From Rikenellaceae bacterium (GTDB lineage: Bacteria > Bacteroidota > Bacteroidia > Bacteroidales > UBA932): DNA of 23,649 nucleotides. Positions 7,702 to 14,543 of the stretch are shown here, in pieces. The translations under genes and the position numbers were made by a program. Location: assembly GCA_003513895.1 (NCBI GenBank), contig DOSU01000144.1, positions 1-23,649 on the forward strand, read 5' to 3'. Each line of letters begins with the position of its first letter. Within the stretch, counting starts at the first letter, position 1. The notes beneath the pieces are model-generated. The model made no database searches. It was not told where the DNA came from and saw nothing but the letters and a program-made list of their open reading frames with translations.

Positions 7702-7733
7702 TTTGTTTTATTAGAAAATACATTTTATCTTTG
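7702..7733 (+). promoter_or_regulatory. Promoter of the DUF6132-methyltransferase-thioredoxin unit
   Basis: A near-ideal Bacteroidota promoter: TTTG at 7702-7705, a 20-nt gap, and TATCTTTG at 7726-7733. The predicted transcript start near 7740 is about 10 nt before the GTG start codon at 7751. An inverted repeat TTTCC-ATT-GGAAA (7689-7701) directly abuts the -33 element and could be an operator or chance. Confidence 0.78.
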
Positions 7734-7750
7734 TACAAATTTAGAATATA

Positions 7751-7975
7751 GTGAAAGAGAAAATTATAAAATTCATAAAAAGTCAATGGCTCGTTATTGC
7801 CGGCGGATTCGCAGGAGCTCTGGGAGGATACCTTTACTGGTATTTTATCGGATGCAACAGCGGAACCTGCCCAATAACCTCATCTCCACTCAACAGCACT
7901 TTATACGGAATCCTTTTAGGAGGCCTTATATTCAGCATGTTTAAAAGTAAGCCAAAGAAGGAGAATGAAGAATGA
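7751..7975 (+). CDS. DUF6132 family small membrane protein
   Basis: A 74-residue protein starting with GTG. There is no in-frame ATG before the conserved region and the promoter ends about 10 nt upstream, which supports the GTG. Two hydrophobic segments (about 13-33 and 50-64) flank a short loop with Cys35 and Cys40 in IGCNSGTCPI, the signature I associate with DUF6132. The paired cysteines and Gly-rich helices (GGFAGALGGYLYW) suggest a membrane protein with a redox or metal-binding loop. Its stop overlaps the start of the methyltransferase (ATGA at 7972-7975), and a thioredoxin follows, so a thiol-related role for the cassette is plausible. The function of the family is not known to me. Confidence 0.8.
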   Translation: MKEKIIKFIKSQWLVIAGGFAGALGGYLYWYFIGCNSGTCPITSSPLNSTLYGILLGGLIFSMFKSKPKKENEE

Positions 7976-8589
7976 CAGACTACTTTAAGCATAAAGCAGA
8001 AGAATGGGATTCTCCAATGAAACTGGAGATGGCAGGGAAGTTTGTAGATCAGGTTCTAAAAAATGTAAATTTGAATAAAGAGCACAAAGTTCTCGACTTC
8101 GGTTGCGGTACAGGGCTGGTAGGGATGGAAGTAGCACCGCTTGTAAAATCCACAGTGTTTCTTGACAATTCCGCTTCCATGGTAGATGTACTTTTAAAAA
8201 AGTTTGAAAATGCATCTGAAGAACAGGCGTTCAGCCCAGAAAGAGCAACAGTAATTCTCGGAGATATTTACAAATACCATACAAAAGATATAGATGTTGT
8301 ATTTTCTCTTATGGCCCTTCACCATGTGGAAGACATTCAGGCCACTTTTGAACACATATCTGCAAATATCCTTAAACCCGGCGGCTTGATGGTCATTGGA
8401 GACCTTAAGGAAGAGGATGGCACTTTTCACGGAGAAGAGAGCGTTGCCCACAATGGGTTTAGCATACCATACCTTGCCCAGCAGATTGAGTTCAGCGAAA
8501 TGGAGATTGTTACAACTTGTTCATACAACTCAATTTTCAAAAACGGAAAAGAGTATGAGCAATTTTTAATGATTGCAAAAAAACAATAA
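7972..8589 (+). CDS. Class I SAM-dependent methyltransferase
   Basis: A 205-residue Rossmann-fold methyltransferase. Motif I VLDFGCGTG is at 40-48, followed by an acidic ribose-binding position in FLDNSASMVD, motif II near VFSLMALHHVED and a LKPGGLMVIGDLKEED motif III. It belongs to the broad UbiE/Methyltransf_11-25 group; the substrate cannot be read from the sequence. Homologues near thioredoxins and small Cys proteins have sometimes been linked to metal or metalloid methylation, but the extra cysteines of known arsenite methyltransferases are absent, so I do not assign that. It is translationally coupled to the DUF6132 gene and followed after 40 nt by the thioredoxin. Confidence 0.85.
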   Translation: MTDYFKHKAEEWDSPMKLEMAGKFVDQVLKNVNLNKEHKVLDFGCGTGLVGMEVAPLVKSTVFLDNSASMVDVLLKKFENASEEQAFSPERATVILGDIYKYHTKDIDVVFSLMALHHVEDIQATFEHISANILKPGGLMVIGDLKEEDGTFHGEESVAHNGFSIPYLAQQIEFSEMEIVTTCSYNSIFKNGKEYEQFLMIAKKQ

Positions 8590-8629
8590 ACAGTATAATT
8601 AAATAATAAAAATTAGACAATTAAATATT

Positions 8630-8995
8630 ATGAAAGCAATACACATTACAAAAGAAGAATTTCTTAAAAAAGTTGCCAATTACGAGGCTAGTCCAACAGA
8701 GTGGAAGTACCTCGGCGACAAACCATGTATAATAGATTTCTATGCAGACTGGTGCGGTCCATGTAAAATGGTAGCTCCTGTTCTTGAGGAACTCGCAGCA
8801 GAATACAGCGATAAAATCTATGTATATAAAGTTGATACCGAAGCAGAACAGGATCTTGCAGGAGCATTTGGCATACGCAGCATCCCTACTATTCTATTTT
8901 GCCCAATGAATTCGGCGCCGCAAATGTCACAGGGAGCCCTTCCGAAAGCTACTTTTAAAGAGGCAATCGAAAACGTTTTGCTCGTTACAAAATAA
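8630..8995 (+). CDS. trxA: Thioredoxin
   Basis: A 121-residue thioredoxin with the canonical WCGPC at 41-45 in IDFYADWCGPCKM and the cis-proline in RSIPTI (Pro86). No signal peptide, so it acts in the cytoplasm as a general disulfide reductant. The N-terminal part carries an extra loop (YEASPTEWKYLGDKP) usual in Bacteroidota thioredoxins, making it slightly longer than the 108-residue E. coli protein. It is third in a unit with DUF6132 and a methyltransferase; the 40-nt AT-rich gap could hold its own promoter. The stop codon abuts the first copy of the interspersed repeat family. Confidence 0.92.
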   Translation: MKAIHITKEEFLKKVANYEASPTEWKYLGDKPCIIDFYADWCGPCKMVAPVLEELAAEYSDKIYVYKVDTEAEQDLAGAFGIRSIPTILFCPMNSAPQMSQGALPKATFKEAIENVLLVTK

Positions 8996-9200
8996 GGGGC
9001 AAGACGGGTACTCCTCAGTCGCAATTTTACGCCTACAGCGTAAATTGCAGATAAGTTGAGTATCTTTTACTTTTCAATTTTGATCGTATATCATTCATTA
9101 TCAAGCTATAACACAAAATAAAGAGGGTGGTACCCCCTTTATTTTGTGTTATTAACAGATAATCAGGCATTTTCGAATCAAATATTAAGTCCAAATGTTA
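8994..9200 (+). repeat. Interspersed repeat, copy 1 (diverged)
   Basis: This fills the gap between the convergent thioredoxin and acetyltransferase genes. It aligns by eye with copies 2 and 3: a left boundary around AATAAGGGGCAA, a left hairpin (9021-9032 with 9038-9048, 11 bp with one bulged T), a TCGTATATCATTCATTAT segment before the palindrome, the central 45-nt palindrome at 9108-9152, and a right part with GCATTTTCGAATC. It lacks the GC-rich right-end hairpin of the other two copies. No coding potential. The right boundary is approximate. Confidence 0.72.
9108..9152. repeat. Central 45-nt palindrome of repeat copy 1
   Basis: Arms of 22 nt around a single central base (9130). Twenty of 22 positions are Watson-Crick, one is G-T (9129/9131) and one is mismatched (9124/9136). 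No T run follows the stem, so it is not a simple terminator, although it lies between two convergent genes. Confidence 0.9.
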
Positions 9201-9217
9201 GTTAATTACTTTGGAAA

Positions 9218-9805
9218 TTAGATCACAGGCTCGACGGTGCCGTTATGAAGCCGGTATTTCTCGCCGCTTTCCGGACACTTTGCAACGCCGGAAGAGTCGA
9301 ACTGCAGCCTGTGTCCAAACTTACTCATCCACCCTATCTGAATTGCCGGGTTGCCTACTACCAAAGCGTATGGTTTAACTGCTTTCGTAATAACTGCCCC
9401 AGCTCCAATAAAAGCATATTCGCCAATATCGTGTCCGCAAACAATAGTTGAATTTGCGCCTATTGTTGCCCCTCTGCCCACTTTTGTCCTGCTGTATTCA
9501 CCTCTTCTGTTTACTGCACTGCGCGGATTTGAAATATTTGTAAATACGCAGGACGGACCAAGGAAAACATCATCGGCACAAACGACTCCGGTATAGACAG
9601 ATACATTGTTTTGAATCTTTACATTGTTGCCAAGCAAGACTCCGGGAGAGATTACCACATTCTGACCAATATTGCATTCCTCTCCAATCACACAGCCTGG
9701 CATTATGTGTGAAAAATGCCAGATTTTTGTTCCTTTTCCTATCTGAGACCCTTCGTCAATGACTGAGGTCTCATGTGCAAAATAAATTTTCTCATTGTTG
9801 TTCAT
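9218..9805 (-). CDS. WbpD-like left-handed beta-helix sugar N-acetyltransferase
   Basis: A 195-residue acyltransferase built of hexapeptide repeats. Landmarks: GKGTKIWHFSHIMPGCVIGE (about 19-38), IGQNVVISPGVLLGNNVKIQNNVSVYTGV, VFTNISNPRSA, ATIGANSTIVCGHDIGEYAFIGAGAV and VVGNPAIQIGWM near the C-terminus, closing with a CPESGEKYRL tail. This set is characteristic of WbpD/WlbB, which acetylates the 3-amino group of UDP-2-acetamido-3-amino-glucuronate using acetyl-CoA, giving the diacetylated uronic acid found in O-antigens and glycans. The usual partners (WbpA, WbpB, WbpE, WbpI-like genes) are not in this window, so it is unlinked from its pathway here. It may share a transcript with the lipoprotein upstream (78-nt gap), though the two have no obvious functional link. 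Confidence 0.85.
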   Translation of the reverse strand: MNNNEKIYFAHETSVIDEGSQIGKGTKIWHFSHIMPGCVIGEECNIGQNVVISPGVLLGNNVKIQNNVSVYTGVVCADDVFLGPSCVFTNISNPRSAVNRRGEYSRTKVGRGATIGANSTIVCGHDIGEYAFIGAGAVITKAVKPYALVVGNPAIQIGWMSKFGHRLQFDSSGVAKCPESGEKYRLHNGTVEPVI

Positions 9806-9883
9806 AGAGACAAATTTAAAACAAAATCCGGCATCTTTTCACTTAAAACCTTCCAAAATGTATAATTTTGAATAAGTTCATTT

Positions 9884-10993
9884 TCATTCAATTATCACCT
9901 CGGTTGTAGTATCAATCCCGATGAGTCCGAGGTACTTGGCACTTACAGTACCTTTTACCCATACCTTTTTGCCAAAGTTTGCCGGATTATCCACCAGGTT
10001 AAATGCTGTTTGAATAGGACCCGAAGGCAGGCTCACCGAGTAACAAAGTGACCTGTCGTTTGTAGCGGGAGCAGCTGCGATTGCCATATTTGATTTGGAA
10101 GTAAATGGCAAATCAAATTTTACAGCGCTTTGAGTAAGGTCGCCTCCCACAATATAACCCGAAACCCATACTTTTAATCCTACATATTCGCTGAGCCTGT
10201 TTACAGAAATTGCCTTCTCTTTTGTACTGCCGTCGTTGGAACCTACCAACAGACTGTCTGTTATCCAAAAGGAAGATGAGTCAATAAGAATTCCGCTTCC
10301 AATCGAAGCCGAATCGGCCCCTTCCAACCTTACATTTATCGTTAGCATCTCCTTAGCCGCCAATACTTTTGAAAACAATGGTATCTGTGACAATTCAGAA
10401 TTTTGAGGTACCATTCTCACAAGTATCTGCCCTGGAGTGAGGTACAAAAATCTCTCCTCGGTAAATAAATAAGGAGATGATCCCTTGATATCATAAACCT
10501 CTGCCGTGTAAGCAGAAAATTTTGTTTTGAATTCCGCAGAAAACCCAAGCCTCATCCCTCCGTTTGTCTGCCTGCAAAGAAGTGAAATTGAAGACACACT
10601 GCCAGCTGCAACTGTAACACTTTTAGAATCCGACCATACCGGAGAATCAAATTTTGGCCCTGTGTTTATTGAGGAGAAAACCTCAACAGTATAAGTACCC
10701 TGCTCAACTTTCAACTCTTTCGGACGTGCGCCGTAAAGACCATTGTAAATAGTATCTCCTCCATAAATTTTAAGAATAAAGGAGTTTGTGTCTGGCATTG
10801 TACGAATTACTCCTTTGCTCATACTCTCCTCGTCGATGGAAAGCCTTATCGTGCCAACTCCTGTGTCAATAATAGTAAGTCCCTGACATCCTGCTACCGG
10901 CAACAAGTAGAGGATTAAAACTATTAAGAACCCACTGAGCAAAAACTGCAAATTTGCAGGTTGGCAAAATCCAAATAAATTTCTTTTTCTCAT
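9884..10993 (-). CDS. Surface lipoprotein with DUF4493-like and DUF6359-like domains
   Basis: A 369-residue protein. I use the ATG at 10993 (MRKRNLFGF), 33 nt inside the longest frame, since it leaves a 36-residue lipoprotein signal with a hydrophobic stretch (18-33) and lipobox PVAGC at Cys36. Residues about 45-255 look like DUF4493: an opening GVGTIRLSIDEES strand, the FILKIYGGDTIYNGLYGARPKELKVEQGTYTVEVFSS portion (excerpts) and a SISLLCRQTNGGMRLGF segment, as in fimbrillin-like adhesins. Residues about 265-369 match DUF6359, an OB-fold-like domain: VGLKVWVSGYIVGG, SNMAIAAAPATNDR, NPANFGKKVWVKGTV and YLGLIGID. Probably outer-membrane anchored and exposed. Binding partner unknown. Upstream on the minus strand is a TATATTTG box (complement of 11024-11031). 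Confidence 0.75.
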   Translation of the reverse strand: MRKRNLFGFCQPANLQFLLSGFLIVLILYLLPVAGCQGLTIIDTGVGTIRLSIDEESMSKGVIRTMPDTNSFILKIYGGDTIYNGLYGARPKELKVEQGTYTVEVFSSINTGPKFDSPVWSDSKSVTVAAGSVSSISLLCRQTNGGMRLGFSAEFKTKFSAYTAEVYDIKGSSPYLFTEERFLYLTPGQILVRMVPQNSELSQIPLFSKVLAAKEMLTINVRLEGADSASIGSGILIDSSSFWITDSLLVGSNDGSTKEKAISVNRLSEYVGLKVWVSGYIVGGDLTQSAVKFDLPFTSKSNMAIAAAPATNDRSLCYSVSLPSGPIQTAFNLVDNPANFGKKVWVKGTVSAKYLGLIGIDTTTEVIIE

Positions 10994-11023
10994 ATCTCTC
11001 TCAATTTTAATTGGTTTATACAC

Positions 11024-11031
11024 CAAATATA
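11024..11031 (-). promoter_or_regulatory. Possible -7 box of the lipoprotein gene
   Basis: The complement reads TATATTTG, an exact TAnnTTTG match 31 nt upstream of the ATG at 10993. No well-placed TTTG is found 19-21 nt upstream (the nearest is only 14 nt away), so the call rests on one element. Confidence 0.4.
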
Positions 11032-11114
11032 TTTCATTTTGGAATCAAAACAGCTTAAAATGATACAATTTTCAAAATATATCGATTTTTAAATTATCAA
11101 TTTCGAATTTTAAC

Positions 11115-11122
11115 TATTTTTG
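11115..11122 (+). promoter_or_regulatory. Possible -7 box of the fused dehydrogenase gene
   Basis: TATTTTTG lies 20 nt before the start codon at 11142 and fits TAnnTTTG. The matching -33 region (about 11087-11095) is only T-rich. The 11032-11114 stretch is AT-rich, with no gene and no clear operator. Confidence 0.45.
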
Positions 11123-11141
11123 TTGAAATTTAAATTTAACT

Positions 11142-14100
11142 ATGTATAGAATTACCGAACACCCTATCCTCACCATACCGGCAGAGGATAGTGTAGAATT
11201 TCTTTTTGAGGGCGAAAAAGTATCGGGTCAGAGAGGCTTTACAATTGCTGCAGCACTACATCAGGCAGGCAAGGTTGTACACAAACACAGCATTGAACAC
11301 AGAGAGAGAACGCTTGAGTGCGGGATTGGGAAATGCGGCGCATGCGAAATGCTCGTAGACGGAAAAATCCGCCGTATCTGCATAACCAAAGTAGATGATG
11401 TTAAAGTCGTAAACAGGGTAGAAGACTCTTTCCTTCCGGAAGAAGAACCAGTAAGTGAAAAAGGGAAGAATCTAAAGACCAAAGTTTATAAAACCACAGT
11501 CGCAATTATTGGAGCCGGACCTGCGGGTCTGGCAGTTCGTGAAGAACTCAATAAAGCATCTGTCAATAATCTGGTAATTGACAACAACAGTAAAATTGGC
11601 GGCCAGTTTTTGATGCAAACGCACCAGTTTTTCTTTTTTGAAAATGAGAAACGCTTTGGAGGAATGAGGGGATTTGACATAGCAAATACTCTTGCCGGCG
11701 ACAATCATTCCGGAATTATTCTAGATTCGGTAGTTTGGGATATACTTGAAGACAACCGCATAGTTGTAAAAGATATAGCAAAACAGGAAATTTTATATGT
11801 AGATGCAGAGTATCTTGTAATTGCGACAGGCGCAGTTCCGTTTATGCCGGCATTCAAAAATGACGACCTTCCCGGAGTATATACGGCAGCTGTTGTTCAG
11901 AGGATGATGAACAACGAACTTACTCTGCTTGGGAAAAAGATCCTAACCGTTGGAGCCGGAAACATAGGCTACCTAACCTCTTACCAGGCGATGCAGGCAG
12001 GGGCAACTGTAAAGGCAATAATTGAGGCTATGCCAAAAGAGGGCGGATTTCCTGTGCAGGCAAACAGAGTGAGAAGGCTCGGTATTCCAATTCTCACATC
12101 TCATATTTTGCTTGAGGCAATTCCAAACGAAGACAAAACCGGTATCGTAGGTGCAGTTATTGCACAATGCGAGAACTTCAAACCAATTCCCGGAACCGAG
12201 AAAATTATTGATGATATAGATTGTATAAATATTTGTACCGGCCTTATTCCGGACAACCAACTATTCCGAAAAGGAGTTGAAGTTTACGGAAGAAAGTGCC
12301 ACGGAGTGGGCGATTCAGTGAGAATTGGAGAGGGAACATCGGCAGTACTTCGAGGTAAACAATGTGCCATGGAAATTATGCAGGATATGGGAGTTCGCTC
12401 GAACTACGACGAATACCTTACTGTATCTAAAGAGTACATAGATTCTCAGCAGCACCCTGTCAGGGTAATTCAGGATCCTTTCAGGCCTTCAAAAGAGAGA
12501 ATGCAAAAAACCGGATTTGTGCAAATAGACTGCCTATACGGATTTGCCTGCAACCCATGTTCTTTTGCATGTGAGTATGGTGCCATCACAAAATCTTCTA
12601 CATCTACGGTTCCCCTGATTGACTACGACAAGTGCATCGGCTGCATGAAGTGTGTATACCAGTGCCCCGGCCTGGCGATATTTGGCTATCAGCTAAACAA
12701 AAACTGGCTCTTCCTGCCTATCGAATACAAAGCAGAAGAGGGCGCAGAAGTCTTTCTGGTAGACAATGACGGAAAGATACTTGGCGAGGGAATCGTTGAA
12801 AAAATACTCAAGAAAGAGAATAAAACAAATGTTGCAAGGGTTAAATCGCTTACAGTCGAAGGCGAAGCACTTCTTGAAGTGAGAGGATTCATTGTAAAGG
12901 AAAAATATCCCGAAAAACTAAACCTCCTAAATCTTAACGAAAAACTGGATTCAAAAACCTTTATTTGCCACTGCGAAGACATTACTGTCGAAAAGATGCT
13001 CTCGGCAATAGGAAACAGGAAAGTCATCTCTTCGGACGAGTTGAAGCATATCACCCGAATAGGGATGGGACCGTGCAGAGGCAACAGGTGTGTACCAAGG
13101 GCGAGAATGTTTCTCAAGTCATTTGGAATAGAAGTTCTCGGAGACCCCACTCCTCGCGGACCTATGTCAAACCTTGTTACTTTAGGAGATATGGTATCTG
13201 AAAACAAGACCGAAAACATAATTATCCCCAAAAGTACCCGTAAGGTTGAAAAAGTTCCTGCAATAATTGCAGGAGGAGGAATTGCAGGTTCGTCGCTATT
13301 CCGGTACCTTTCCGAAGCAGGTTACAAACCATGTCTGATAAACAATGGCCTTGGAAGTTCATGGAGAAACATTGCAGGAGGCCGTCCGGCATTTTCGCTT
13401 CCGGCTCTTGCAGATATTGCCAAACAAAATCTTGAGATTTTTACTGAGCTTAACAGCAGGCACAGTATAGATTTGAAGCTAATTCGCTATGTCAGTTTTG
13501 CACACGACCAGGATACATACCGTTCGCTTGAGGCTTCAAAGGGGTGGTCAGATGCCTACATGGTAGATAAAAAAGATTTCCGCAAAGAGATTTCAAGTCA
13601 TTTTAATCCAAATCTTAACATATACAGCCATGCTCTAATTACAAACGACTGCTGGCAGGCAAATCCCGGGCTCACTCTGGACGTTATCCGTGCAATTGGC
13701 CTGGAAAACGGAGGAACAATACTCGAAAACACAAAACTCATTGATGTTTGCAAAGTCGGAAATGAATACCGAGTTATTGTTCAGACTCCAAACAGGGAGT
13801 TTGTGGAGTACTCCACCGAGATATTCATTAATGCACTTGGTGCCGATGCAGGAAAATTTGCATCCAAACTGGGAATTGAAACCGGGCTCTACCCCGTGAA
13901 ACATCAGGCTTTCATTACAAAACGCCTTCCAATGCTTGGCAAAGACGGGGCTAATCTTGATATGCTCATTGACCGCAGGAAATACAAGGGATTTTCTGCC
14001 GTTTACGGGCAACAGCTTGCAGAAACAGGCCAGATTATCGGATGCGCCTCTCCGGCGATTGATGCTTTGGAGACAGACAAAAATCTCAAGATTAATACTC

Positions 14101-14378
14101 GTGAGTTCATAGAGATAGCAACCGAAATTTTCACAAACTGGATTCCTCAACTTTCAGGAGTGGGATTTCAGGCCGTATGGAGCGGATACTATATTGAACC
14201 ACGATATATTGTAGATCCTGAGCTTGGACTGTTCACCGGCATGCGCGGTCACGGCTTCATGCTATCCCAGTACATTGCCAAACTGTATGTAGATTATTTG
14301 CAGGGGAAACCTGTTCCGGACTATTTCCACGATCTGAAACTAAGTGGCAAAGGGCTTAGCGAGCAGGCGTTTAAATAA
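11142..14378 (+). CDS. Multidomain iron-sulfur flavoprotein dehydrogenase (HcnABC / proline-opine dehydrogenase-like fusion)
   Basis: A 1078-residue soluble redox enzyme. Domains in order: a [2Fe-2S] Fer2_4-type domain at 15-90 (Cys60, 65, 68, 80); a pyridine-nucleotide/FAD reductase at about 128-415 (GAGPAG at 134-139, second dinucleotide site VGAGNIG near 270, ATG and CTGLIPD motifs); an eight-Cys segment at 464-508 (C464, 470, 473, 477 and C498, 501, 504, 508) suited to two [4Fe-4S] clusters; a BFD-like [2Fe-2S] domain at 607-660 (C609, C611, C645, C650); and a DAO-type FAD amine oxidase domain from about 705 to 1060 (GGGIAG at 711-716, GMRGHGFMLS near the end). In bacteria and archaea these parts usually form separate subunits of cyanide synthase, opine oxidase or dye-linked proline/hydroxyproline dehydrogenase. 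It probably oxidises a secondary or imino amino acid and sends electrons through the clusters. Substrate unknown. It is monocistronic. Confidence 0.85.
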   Translation: MYRITEHPILTIPAEDSVEFLFEGEKVSGQRGFTIAAALHQAGKVVHKHSIEHRERTLECGIGKCGACEMLVDGKIRRICITKVDDVKVVNRVEDSFLPEEEPVSEKGKNLKTKVYKTTVAIIGAGPAGLAVREELNKASVNNLVIDNNSKIGGQFLMQTHQFFFFENEKRFGGMRGFDIANTLAGDNHSGIILDSVVWDILEDNRIVVKDIAKQEILYVDAEYLVIATGAVPFMPAFKNDDLPGVYTAAVVQRMMNNELTLLGKKILTVGAGNIGYLTSYQAMQAGATVKAIIEAMPKEGGFPVQANRVRRLGIPILTSHILLEAIPNEDKTGIVGAVIAQCENFKPIPGTEKIIDDIDCINICTGLIPDNQLFRKGVEVYGRKCHGVGDSVRIGEGTSAVLRGKQCAMEIMQDMGVRSNYDEYLTVSKEYIDSQQHPVRVIQDPFRPSKERMQKTGFVQIDCLYGFACNPCSFACEYGAITKSSTSTVPLIDYDKCIGCMKCVYQCPGLAIFGYQLNKNWLFLPIEYKAEEGAEVFLVDNDGKILGEGIVEKILKKENKTNVARVKSLTVEGEALLEVRGFIVKEKYPEKLNLLNLNEKLDSKTFICHCEDITVEKMLSAIGNRKVISSDELKHITRIGMGPCRGNRCVPRARMFLKSFGIEVLGDPTPRGPMSNLVTLGDMVSENKTENIIIPKSTRKVEKVPAIIAGGGIAGSSLFRYLSEAGYKPCLINNGLGSSWRNIAGGRPAFSLPALADIAKQNLEIFTELNSRHSIDLKLIRYVSFAHDQDTYRSLEASKGWSDAYMVDKKDFRKEISSHFNPNLNIYSHALITNDCWQANPGLTLDVIRAIGLENGGTILENTKLIDVCKVGNEYRVIVQTPNREFVEYSTEIFINALGADAGKFASKLGIETGLYPVKHQAFITKRLPMLGKDGANLDMLIDRRKYKGFSAVYGQQLAETGQIIGCASPAIDALETDKNLKINTREFIEIATEIFTNWIPQLSGVGFQAVWSGYYIEPRYIVDPELGLFTGMRGHGFMLSQYIAKLYVDYLQGKPVPDYFHDLKLSGKGLSEQAFK

Positions 14379-14390
14379 TTGGTAGACCAT

Positions 14391-14483
14391 ATAGACAGCT
14401 AACCATTTTTTTGGTTAAACTCCTAGATTGCAGCATGTTGCTAAGAACTCGTAGACTTAGCAACGTGCTGATTATATGTCTAT
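14391..14483 (+). other. Structured intergenic segment, predicted three-way junction
   Basis: It starts 13 nt after the dehydrogenase stop codon. An outer 7-bp stem (ATAGACA 14391-14397 with TGTCTAT 14477-14483) encloses a 6-bp hairpin (TAACCA/TGGTTA, 14400-14417) and a 15-bp hairpin (14431-14445 with 14456-14470, one G-U pair, 10-nt loop). Another short hairpin AGTCA-TTT-TGACT follows at 14490-14502. It could be a transcript end or a small RNA; there is no terminal T run and I do not recognise it as a known RNA family. Confidence 0.5.
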
Positions 14484-14543
14484 TAGCCAAGTCATTTTGA
14501 CTGATGTCCTGTTATGTGATAAGTTGACTCACTATCGCTTCCA

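Noticed and set aside
7603..7944. A 113-codon plus-strand frame overlapping the DUF6132 start
   Set aside because: It begins in the promoter region, is out of frame with DUF6132 and is Arg/Asn-rich without family features.
7972..8589. Arsenite methyltransferase (ArsM), because of the thioredoxin neighbour
   Set aside because: The protein lacks the conserved cysteines of ArsM and is shorter; only a generic methyltransferase can be supported.
9108..9152. The 45-nt palindromes as ordinary Rho-independent terminators
   Set aside because: No T run follows the stems, the arms are mostly AT, and the surrounding 270 bp are conserved as well, so a plain terminator does not explain them.
8994..9200. 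CRISPR array or attachment site
   Set aside because: The copies are kilobases apart, without regular spacers, cas genes or an integrase in the window.
12689..13231. A 180-codon minus-strand frame inside the fused dehydrogenase gene
   Set aside because: The plus strand codes for conserved iron-sulfur domains across the same bases; the antisense protein is Ser/Phe-rich and unrecognisable.
13635..14150. A 171-codon minus-strand frame opposite the DAO domain
   Set aside because: Shadow of the conserved plus-strand coding sequence; no promoter or family match.
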